A stretch of DNA of 5,436 nucleotides from Bacillus sp. (in: firmicutes) (GTDB lineage Bacteria; Bacillota; Bacilli; Bacillales; Cytobacillaceae). Position numbers and translations under genes: made by a program. The notes under the pieces were generated by a model. The model had not been told where the DNA came from, did not search any database, and saw only the letters and a program-made list of their open reading frames with translations. Of this stretch, positions 1 through 5,051 are shown one piece after another. The stretch lies in contig DMSR01000121.1 of NCBI GenBank assembly GCA_003457145.1, forward strand, positions 1 to 5,436, read 5' to 3'. The stretch's first letter is position 1. Each line of letters opens with the position of its first letter.

Positions 1-311
1 TAAAGAGCGGCAAGGGCAGTAGCCAAGGCACCAAATACCATCTGGCCCTCCGCTCCCATATTGAACACTCCGGCACGGAAAGCAAGTGCAAGGCCCACCC
101 CAATGAAAATAATCGGAGTTGCTCGGGCCAGTGTAGCAGTAATGAAATAAAAGCTCCCAAACGCTCCATTCCACATTACTTTATACGTATCTCCCACGGA
201 TTCCCCAATAAAGCTAATCGCCAGTGCTCCGGCGAACAAGCCAATGAAGACTGCTAAAAGAGGCTGAGCCAATGAGTTAAGCAATTGTTGTATTTTTTTT
301 TGAAGCTTCAT
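1..311 (-). CDS. BMP/nucleoside-type ABC transporter permease, NupP (YufP)-like, N-terminal part only
   Basis: This is the inner-membrane channel subunit of the importer encoded by the two upstream genes. Only the first 103 residues are in the window and the reading frame is still open at position 1. They show a short basic, Gln-rich N-terminus (MKLQKKIQQ), a hydrophobic segment at about residues 16-35, a second at about 57-79, and the start of a third from about 90. Residues 84-90 read NMGAEGQ, the hallmark motif of the BPD_transp_2 permeases (PF02653) in BMP-type and simple-sugar ABC importers. The ATG at 311 is chosen because AGGAGGGG (325-318) lies 6 nt upstream. The gene overlaps the end of the ATPase gene by 35 nt in another frame, which suggests translational coupling. 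Family membership is clear. The match to NupP rather than NupQ rests on gene order and recalled similarity. Confidence 0.9.
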   Translation of the reverse strand, partial: MKLQKKIQQLLNSLAQPLLAVFIGLFAGALAISFIGESVGDTYKVMWNGAFGSFYFITATLARATPIIFIGVGLALAFRAGVFNMGAEGQMVFGALATALAAL

Positions 312-1815
312 CCAGTTCCCCTCCTGCCATAAGCACACTCAGCTTTTCTTCCGTAGCATCCTGCCGACCTAGCACTCCGGCTACTCTACCGTCGTACATC
401 ACAGCAATCCTGTCTGACAATGCTAGAATCTCAGATAGTTCAGATGATACTAGCAAGATGCCATCTCCATTATTTCTCTTTGTTAAAAGTGCTTCGTGAA
501 TATATTCCATTGCCCCAATATCAACACCGCGTGTTGGTTCAGCAGCAATCAGAAAATCCGTTTCAAATCCAAGCTCGCGGGCAACAATCAGCTTCTGTAA
601 ATTCCCTCCAGATAGATTGCCAGCTTGATCGTCCATTGACGTCGCCTTGATTTCAAACCGGGAGATCCATTTGCTTAATTGGCTGCGAAAGGCCTTTTTT
701 AATAAAACAGAGCGATTGTTGAATTTTTCATGTTTGTAATACCCCATCATTCCTGTATCGACGATTGTTGCCTGCTTTGCAGCTCCCCATAGATATCGGT
801 CTTCAGGAATATGGGAAAGTCCGGCTTTTCTTCTGGCGCCAACTGTTGCTGCAGTCACATCTTTTCCGTCTAAATGAATTGAGCCATGGTCAACCGTTAT
901 CAAACCTGAAATTGCCTGAATTAACTCTGATTGACCATTACCAGAAACACCAGCAATTCCCAGAATCTCTCCCCGGTTAACGGTTAACGAAACATCGTCT
1001 AGAATTGGTTTTGAATTTTTTACTCCAACCGTCAAACCTTTCACTTCTACAAGTGGACTTCCATCAGATTTCATTCGGTTTGAAAGCATCTGAAGTTCCC
1101 TGCCAACCATCATTTGCGCCAAATTATCAGTCGTTGTATCTGTTGTTTTCACCTGCCCTGTGACATTTCCGTTACGCAGAACAGTAATTTGGTCAGCGAC
1201 CTTCATGACTTCCCGGAGCTTGTGGGTGATCAATATAATACTTTTCCCCTGGCTGGCAAGAAAGCTGATGGTAGTAAGAAGCTCATCAACCTCTGAAGGA
1301 GTCAATACAGCAGTAGGTTCATCAAGAATAATAATATCTGCTCCCTGATATAAAACCTTGAGGATTTCAATTCTTTGCTGTTCGCCTACTGAGCAGTCTC
1401 CAGCTTTTTTTGAAGGATTTACAGAGATTCTATACTGCTTCGCTATTTCATGTACTGCTTCTTCCGCTGACCTTCTTCTGAAAAAACCATAGCGTTTCGG
1501 CTCGCGGCCAATGACAATATTCTCAGCAACTGTAAAATCAGGGAATAGCATAAAATGCTGATGGACCATGCCGATTCCATGTTCGATTCCATCCTTTGGA
1601 CCTGTAAACTTAACGGGTTTTCCATCAATGAATATCTCCCCGCTTGAAGGCTGCTCCAGCCCATAAAGCATTCGCATTAACGTGGTTTTTCCGGCCCCGT
1701 TTTCTCCTACAATTGCAAGTACTTCACCTTTCTTAAGGTTGATTGATATTCCATCGTTGGCAAGGAAATCACCATAATACTTCGTCATGTCTCTCATTTC
1801 TAAGCGGTAGGTCAT
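277..1815 (-). CDS. BMP/nucleoside-type ABC importer, duplicated ATP-binding subunit, NupO (YufO)-like
   Basis: This cytoplasmic ATPase powers the importer and carries two ABC domains in one 512-residue chain, the usual layout and length for NupO and RbsA relatives. Domain 1 has Walker A GENGAGKT (37-44), Q-loop Q86, signature SVGEQQR (142-148), Walker B ending in D165-E166, and H-loop H198. Domain 2 has a degenerate Walker A, GVSGNGQSE (289-297), with Gln where the Lys normally sits. Its signature LSGGN (401-405) is intact, and E426-P427-T428 follows its Walker B strand. Such asymmetry is normal in this family, so only one composite site probably hydrolyses ATP efficiently. A TTG at 1836 would add seven residues. 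I prefer the ATG at 1815 because GGGGAGGG (1829-1822) lies 6 nt upstream of it. The gene follows the binding-protein gene after 76 nt and overlaps the permease start. Confidence 0.95.
   Translation of the reverse strand: MTYRLEMRDMTKYYGDFLANDGISINLKKGEVLAIVGENGAGKTTLMRMLYGLEQPSSGEIFIDGKPVKFTGPKDGIEHGIGMVHQHFMLFPDFTVAENIVIGREPKRYGFFRRRSAEEAVHEIAKQYRISVNPSKKAGDCSVGEQQRIEILKVLYQGADIIILDEPTAVLTPSEVDELLTTISFLASQGKSIILITHKLREVMKVADQITVLRNGNVTGQVKTTDTTTDNLAQMMVGRELQMLSNRMKSDGSPLVEVKGLTVGVKNSKPILDDVSLTVNRGEILGIAGVSGNGQSELIQAISGLITVDHGSIHLDGKDVTAATVGARRKAGLSHIPEDRYLWGAAKQATIVDTGMMGYYKHEKFNNRSVLLKKAFRSQLSKWISRFEIKATSMDDQAGNLSGGNLQKLIVARELGFETDFLIAAEPTRGVDIGAMEYIHEALLTKRNNGDGILLVSSELSEILALSDRIAVMYDGRVAGVLGRQDATEEKLSVLMAGGELDEASKKNTTIA
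318..325 (-). promoter_or_regulatory. Ribosome binding site of the permease gene, inside the ATPase coding region
   Basis: AGGAGGGG on the minus strand lies 6 nt before the ATG at 311 and inside the last codons of the ATPase gene. It fixes the permease start and shows that the 35-nt gene overlap is deliberate and not an annotation artefact. Confidence 0.85.
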
Positions 1816-1821
1816 TGCCTT

Positions 1822-1829
1822 CCCTCCCC
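1822..1829 (-). promoter_or_regulatory. Ribosome binding site deciding the ATPase start
   Basis: GGGGAGGG on the minus strand lies 6 nt before the ATG at 1815. The upstream in-frame TTG at 1836 has no comparable Shine-Dalgarno sequence, so the ATG is the better start and the protein has 512 residues. Confidence 0.8.
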
Positions 1830-1839
1830 GGTCCAAATG

Positions 1840-1867
1840 GAAACCGACTACACATGCAGCCGGTTTC
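1840..1867 (-). other. Intercistronic stem-loop between the binding-protein and ATPase genes
   Basis: On the minus strand GAAACCGGCT and AGTCGGTTTC pair in a 10-bp stem with one G-T wobble around an 8-nt loop. No T-run follows (the next bases are CATTTGG), so it is not a standard intrinsic terminator. It ends about 10 nt before the ATPase ribosome binding site. In binding-protein operons, hairpins here often protect the 3' end of the upstream message, so that more binding protein is made than ATPase or permease. That role is inferred. Confidence 0.6.
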
Positions 1868-1891
1868 TTGTTTAATTTTTAAGATGTGAAG

Positions 1892-2911
1892 TTAATTGTT
1901 TAAAGGGTTTTTAATTGTTCTTTTTCCTGAGATGATTTCTTTGTGAAGTGTCTTCACTTGATCAATGACTTCCTGTCCTACAAACTCATTCAAAGCTGTC
2001 TTGCTATCATGCGTGACATAGGTTAATCCAACGCCCTTCTCCTTTAAGCCGTATTCGACGATACCAGCTTTAAAAGAACCCTCGGCAAATGCTTTTACTG
2101 TTTCATAGGCTGCTGCATCCGTTCCCTTTAGCTGAGATAGAACAATGTGTTCTGGGTCAACCTCTGTACGGTCGACATCCTGTCCTGCAGTATAGAATCC
2201 TTTTTCCTCTGCTGCTTCAAATACACCTAAATCCCCGACAGCTGCAGCTCCTGCAATGAAATCGGCACCCTTCGATTCCTGGACGAAGGCTAATTCCTTT
2301 GCTTTTGCTGGATCTGAAAAGCTTCCAACATAGTTTAGTAGGAACTCAGCATCCGGATTGGTTTCTTTCAGTCCCTCTTCGAAAGCAACCGTCCATTTCT
2401 TCAATAGAGGAATATCCATTGCCGCAACCATCCCTACCTTGTCTGTCTTAGTAGAAAGGCCTGCAGCCGCTCCCAGCAGGAAAGCTGCCTCATATTCACG
2501 AAAATTGACGCTCTGCACATTTGGAAGATCTACAACTGTATCAATGATCGCAAACTTGCGATCAGGATTTTCTGCAGCTACCTTTTTTAAAGCATCCTCA
2601 GACTCAAAAGAAGAAGTGATGATCAAATCATAGTTTTCTGCCACAGCAACACGAAGGTTTTCTTCTATTGCGGAGTGATCAGTGGATTCAATCGTTTTTA
2701 CTTCAACACCAAATTCCTCAGCCGCCTTTTTTGCCCCTTCATCCATCTGCTGGAAGAACGGATTGACCCCAATCTTTTCTGGTAGTACAAGTGCTATTTT
2801 CTTCTTTTCATCCTTCGTATTGGATGATACTTCCCCAGATGAGCCTTCAGATCCGCAGCCTGCAACAAGTAAAACGGATAGTAATGTAAACAAAGCTAGT
2901 AGTTTCTTCAT
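1892..2911 (-). CDS. BMP-family lipoprotein, substrate-binding protein of the ABC importer (NupN/PnrA-like)
   Basis: This lipoprotein captures the substrate outside the membrane and delivers it to the permease. It has 339 residues. A signal peptide (KK, then a hydrophobic stretch) ends in the lipobox VAGC with the lipidated Cys at residue 19, followed by a Ser/Gly-rich linker. The mature part matches the BMP domain (PF02608): an A-x-x-N-Y-D-L-I-I strand, a P-D-R-K-F-A-I-I-D segment, YVGSFSDPAKAKELA, GADFIAGAAAVGDLGVFEAAEEKG, a GQDVDR region and a VLSQLKGTDAAAYETV segment. The usual N-terminal motif D-x-x-S-F-N-Q is replaced by VNPFFQQ, so the ligand pocket may differ from that of known purine-nucleoside binders. 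The ATG at 2911 has AGGGGG 6 nt upstream. The gene is first in an operon behind a SAM riboswitch, which points to a methionine-cycle substrate. The family is certain; the ligand is inferred. Confidence 0.93.
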   Translation of the reverse strand: MKKLLALFTLLSVLLVAGCGSEGSSGEVSSNTKDEKKKIALVLPEKIGVNPFFQQMDEGAKKAAEEFGVEVKTIESTDHSAIEENLRVAVAENYDLIITSSFESEDALKKVAAENPDRKFAIIDTVVDLPNVQSVNFREYEAAFLLGAAAGLSTKTDKVGMVAAMDIPLLKKWTVAFEEGLKETNPDAEFLLNYVGSFSDPAKAKELAFVQESKGADFIAGAAAVGDLGVFEAAEEKGFYTAGQDVDRTEVDPEHIVLSQLKGTDAAAYETVKAFAEGSFKAGIVEYGLKEKGVGLTYVTHDSKTALNEFVGQEVIDQVKTLHKEIISGKRTIKNPLNN

Positions 2912-2917
2912 GTAGAT

Positions 2918-2924
2918 CCCCCTA
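2918..2924 (-). promoter_or_regulatory. Ribosome binding site of the binding-protein gene
   Basis: TAGGGGG on the minus strand lies 6 nt before the ATG at 2911. It fixes the start that gives a textbook lipoprotein signal peptide. Confidence 0.75.
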
Positions 2925-3055
2925 AAGTTAATTGTTCGTTTACCATGATATTTATGTTACTAACTTACATTATCACATCAGAAAACACAATATAAAACCG
3001 TATATTTTATATAAAAAATATTTTATTGTTCGTGTTTATCCTCTTTTCAAGCAAT
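2925..3055 (-). other. AT-rich untranslated leader between the riboswitch terminator and the first operon gene
   Basis: No reading frame of note is present. The stretch holds two copies of the 9-mer ACGAACAAT on the minus strand (3033-3025 and 2939-2931), each within a 13-mer resembling the PurR box. It also holds a weak AT-only hairpin (2990-3012, 8-bp stem, 7-nt loop) and one arm of an 11-bp inverted repeat (2957-2967). I assign no proven function to any of these. Confidence 0.5.
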
Positions 3056-3089
3056 AAAAAACCTCTTCCTGTAGAAAAAGGAAGAGGTT
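3056..3089 (-). terminator. Rho-independent terminator, expression platform of the SAM riboswitch
   Basis: On the minus strand AACCTCTTCCT (3089-3079), loop TTTTCTAC (3078-3071) and AGGAAGAGGTT (3070-3060) form an 11-bp stem followed by a T-rich run (TTTTATTG). The 5' arm CTCTTCCT (3086-3079) can instead pair with AGGAAGAG (3113-3106), which overlaps the 3' strand of aptamer helix P1. This gives the classical S-box switch. SAM stabilises P1, freeing the terminator, so transcription stops. Without SAM the antiterminator forms and the transporter operon is transcribed. Confidence 0.93.
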
Positions 3090-3108
3090 AACAAACGAAT
3101 GCACACTC

Positions 3109-3223
3109 TTCCTCATCTTTCAGAACAATCTAGTTCTGCAGGATTTGGCACCATTCTATTTTTAAAAAAATAGCGGTTGCCGGGCGTCATAGGGCCAGTC
3201 CCTCTGCCTCTCTTGATAAGGAA
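3109..3223 (-). promoter_or_regulatory. SAM-I (S-box) riboswitch aptamer
   Basis: This RNA senses S-adenosylmethionine in the leader of the transporter operon. On the minus strand, P1 is a 9-bp helix formed by TTCCTTATC (3223-3215) and GATGAGGAA (3117-3109). The conserved blocks follow in order: AGAGGCAGAGGGACTGGCCC and CGCCCGGCAACC (the P2 arm with its kink-turn and pseudoknot loop), an AT-rich P3 hairpin (3173-3156, 8-bp stem), GGTGCCAAATCC (junction J3/4, part of the SAM pocket), a P4 hairpin (3138-3121, 6-bp stem CAGAAC/GTTCTG), then GAAAGATGAG closing P1. Length and block order match the S-box consensus of Bacillus methionine genes. It predicts repression of the transporter when SAM is plentiful. 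Confidence 0.97.
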
Positions 3224-3276
3224 TTAACATATGTAATTTTAAGTTAGTAATACAGTGATATTGTAAACTTAGATTT

Positions 3277-3304
3277 ATTATAACTAAATATTATAAAGTT
3301 TCAA
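3277..3304 (-). promoter_or_regulatory. Probable sigma-A promoter of the riboswitch-controlled transporter operon
   Basis: On the minus strand TTGAAA (3304-3299) and TATAAT (3282-3277) are separated by 16 nt. The -10 box is a perfect consensus and the -35 matches five of six positions. A start near 3270 would place the riboswitch aptamer about 45 nt into the transcript. The surroundings are very AT-rich, so other -10-like hexamers occur nearby. Confidence 0.65.
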
Positions 3305-3498
3305 GCAATTTATTAAAAATTTTTCTCGCTTTAACCTATTGTTTAGTCGGAGAGATGCTACTTCCTTAATGCTTTCTTTGACTAAATAGTATTAAAAATG
3401 CTTGCCTCTCAACTAGTTCGGTTACTGTTAATGTCCGCTTCTATTTACTCAAAAGTTCCAGCAATCCCCTTATATATTCTGATTGGTATATGTTATAC

Positions 3499-3527
3499 TT
3501 GATTTATTGTTAGTTATCACTTACATT
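3499..3527 (+). promoter_or_regulatory. Candidate promoter of the oxidoreductase gene
   Basis: TTGATT (3499-3504) and TACATT (3522-3527) are spaced by 17 nt, each matching four of six consensus bases. Transcription would start about 50 nt before the ATG. TTGGTA/TATTGT, starting at 3483 with a 16-nt spacer, is an equally weak alternative, so the assignment is tentative. Confidence 0.3.
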
Positions 3528-3569
3528 CATAAGGTTATTCCATTACTGTAAAACACATATTACATTACT

Positions 3570-3576
3570 AGGAGTG
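3570..3576 (+). promoter_or_regulatory. Ribosome binding site of the oxidoreductase gene
   Basis: AGGAGTG lies 6 nt before the ATG at 3583. A second ATG at 3579 is in another frame and too close to this site, so 3583 is the start. Confidence 0.75.
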
Positions 3577-3582
3577 ATATGA

Positions 3583-4782
3583 ATGAAGAAGGTATCAACA
3601 GACGTTTGTATAGTAGGATCAGGACCGGCTGGGGCTTTGTTAGGATTATTGTTAGCAAAAAAGGGACACGAAGTCATTTTATTAGAAAGGTTCTCCCATT
3701 TTAACCGCGAATACCGAGGTGAGATTTTACAGCCTTCCACTTTAAACATGCTGGATGATTTGGGACTACTAGAATATATCCTGGAACAGCCGCACAATCG
3801 AATTGAAAAAGGCGGTATTTATGCTTCGGGAAAACGAATCATGAATTTCACTATGGAGGATTTATCTCATGAGTACCCTTTCGCCATCCAAATGGCACAG
3901 GCAACCTTCATAGAAGCACTGCTCGCGGAGGCAAAGAAATATCCAAACTTCAGCATATTAATGAATGCCCATATTAAGGAACTTGTAAAGGACGAGGATC
4001 ATAAAATAATAGGGGTGAAAGGAACAATCGAGAAGGAACCTGCAGAAATCTTAGCCAGAATTACTGTCGGAAGCGATGGCCGTAATTCTACCCTAAGAAA
4101 ATTGTCTCCATTCCAGGTAACGAATGAGCACCATAGAAGCAATTTAATTTGGTTTACTGTCGACTGGCCTTCCCATCTTCCTTATGATTTAATGTATATG
4201 CTTACTGGACAGAACAATTTGTTCATGATTCCTAAATATCCGAATAAAATGCAGATTGGCTATACGTTTACGAAAGATCAACTATCCAGAGTAAAAGAAA
4301 ATAACTACGAAGAAATAAAAAAGCTCTCTTCCCAGCAGTTTCCTGAAATAAAAACCCAGCTGGATGCTGCCAAAGATTTCGTTCAGCTTCAGGTAATCTC
4401 ACTGACACTGAATCAATGGTCGACAGATGGCTTTGTTTTAATTGGGGATGCTGCACATGTGATGACTCCAATCGGTGTAATCGGAATCAATGTGGCATTG
4501 GCAGATGCGATTACTGCCGGAAATGTTATTGGTCAATCACTGAATGAGGAGGATTATTCTGAAGAAAAGCTTACTTTGATTGATCAGGAACGAAAAGCGG
4601 AAGTTGACATGCTTCAAAATTTGCAGATACGGATCGAATCGATCATCTTTACTACTAACCCTATGATCTCCAGGATCAGACCATTGTTTATAAATATTGT
4701 ATCTAAAACACCTCTAGTCAAAAAATTGATGAGAAAATTCTTTTTCCCGGTTAAATCTGAAACAACACTCTCAAAAATTTAG
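3583..4782 (+). CDS. FAD-dependent oxidoreductase, UbiH/PHBH-like monooxygenase family (FAD_binding_3)
   Basis: This is a 399-residue cytoplasmic flavoprotein of the class that usually uses FAD and NAD(P)H to hydroxylate or epoxidise an organic substrate. The N-terminal Rossmann fold has GSGPAG (G12-G17) for the FAD pyrophosphate and E35 at the end of the second strand for the ribose. YRGEILQPS (44-52) carries the conserved Arg near FAD. VGSDGRNS (162-169) is the family's DG motif. GDAAHVMTPIGVIGIN (288-303) is the GD motif that binds FAD. One glycine of the usual P-x-G-G-x-G-x-N pattern is Val299. The C-terminal 50 residues are hydrophobic and basic, without a clear membrane helix, and might touch the membrane. 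The ATG at 3583 has AGGAGTG 6 nt upstream. The gene stands alone, divergent from the transporter operon. I cannot name its substrate. Confidence 0.9.
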   Translation: MKKVSTDVCIVGSGPAGALLGLLLAKKGHEVILLERFSHFNREYRGEILQPSTLNMLDDLGLLEYILEQPHNRIEKGGIYASGKRIMNFTMEDLSHEYPFAIQMAQATFIEALLAEAKKYPNFSILMNAHIKELVKDEDHKIIGVKGTIEKEPAEILARITVGSDGRNSTLRKLSPFQVTNEHHRSNLIWFTVDWPSHLPYDLMYMLTGQNNLFMIPKYPNKMQIGYTFTKDQLSRVKENNYEEIKKLSSQQFPEIKTQLDAAKDFVQLQVISLTLNQWSTDGFVLIGDAAHVMTPIGVIGINVALADAITAGNVIGQSLNEEDYSEEKLTLIDQERKAEVDMLQNLQIRIESIIFTTNPMISRIRPLFINIVSKTPLVKKLMRKFFFPVKSETTLSKI

Positions 4783-4837
4783 TTTTTAAAAGTGATGAAA
4801 GTTACAATAGCAATTAATCTTAAACTAAAAATAGAAA

Positions 4838-4887
4838 GCAGCCAGTGCAATGGGTAGGTATCCCGAGGCACTGGCTGTATTATTTTC
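4838..4887 (+). terminator. Intrinsic terminator after the oxidoreductase gene, perhaps bidirectional
   Basis: CAGCCAGTGC (4839-4848) and GCACTGGCTG (4868-4877) form a perfect 10-bp stem, with one further G-T pair at the base and a 19-nt loop in which GGG and CCC may pair. TATTATTTT follows on the plus strand. On the minus strand the stem is followed by CTTTCTATTTTT, a poorer tail, so it could also stop transcription from the convergent RsbR-like gene. Confidence 0.8.
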
Positions 4888-5051
4888 TGAAGTTAAAAAA
4901 AGTAAAGTAGCTTGCCCGCAGAATTTTCCCTGATAAAGTCATTTATGAATTTTGTCTCTTGGCAGTCAACACAAGGATTTCATCCACTGTTTCTACTGAA
5001 ACCCGGTGCCATGAAAAATTCAGAAATGCACTTCTACCCAGGGACTAATTC
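4888..5051. other. Convergent intergenic stretch, possibly containing a decayed small gene
   Basis: No intact gene with a ribosome binding site is visible. On the minus strand, two overlapping open stretches in different frames, neither with a good start, read like one protein broken by a frameshift. One (5044-4943) ends RVSVETVDEILVLTAKRQNS. The other (4979-4893) reads NPCVDCQETKFINDF and continues to LLYFF. A small hairpin GTTTC/GAAAC (4988-5001) lacks a T-run. Confidence 0.3.

Larger units (their letters stand above)
3305..3582. other. Gene-free part of the divergent intergenic region
   Basis: Between the operon promoter and the oxidoreductase gene I see no convincing coding frame, RNA gene or repeat. 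There is a weak possible stem, TTTAGTC (3342-3348) with GACTAAA (3380-3386), but its loop of more than 30 nt makes it unconvincing. A candidate promoter for the downstream gene lies at 3499-3527. Confidence 0.5.

Noticed and set aside
1816..1836. Longer ATPase start at TTG 1836
   Set aside because: The extra seven residues are encoded by the Shine-Dalgarno sequence itself. The ATG at 1815 has ideal spacing and gives the usual family N-terminus.
2358..2633. Plus-strand open frame of 91 codons opposite the binding-protein gene
   Set aside because: It lies wholly within the well-supported lipoprotein gene on the other strand, has no ribosome binding site, and its protein is Ser/Ala-rich without recognisable motifs.
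3342..3386. TTTAGTC/GACTAAA inverted repeat as a structured RNA or operator
   Set aside because: Only 7 bp with a loop of more than 30 nt in AT-rich DNA, and no conserved RNA motif (T-box, purine or other riboswitch) was recognised around it.
3543..3797. Minus-strand open frame overlapping the start of the oxidoreductase gene
   Set aside because: It is antisense to the FAD Rossmann motif region of a clear gene and shows no family features.
4881..4898. CodY-like box (ATTTTCTGAAGTT)
   Set aside because: It has about four mismatches to AATTTTCWGAAAATT and lies downstream of a terminator between convergent genes, where an operator makes little sense. No better CodY match was seen near the transporter promoter.
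4850..4933. Plus-strand 27-codon frame starting at ATG 4850
   Set aside because: It starts inside the loop of the terminator hairpin, has no Shine-Dalgarno sequence, and is very short.
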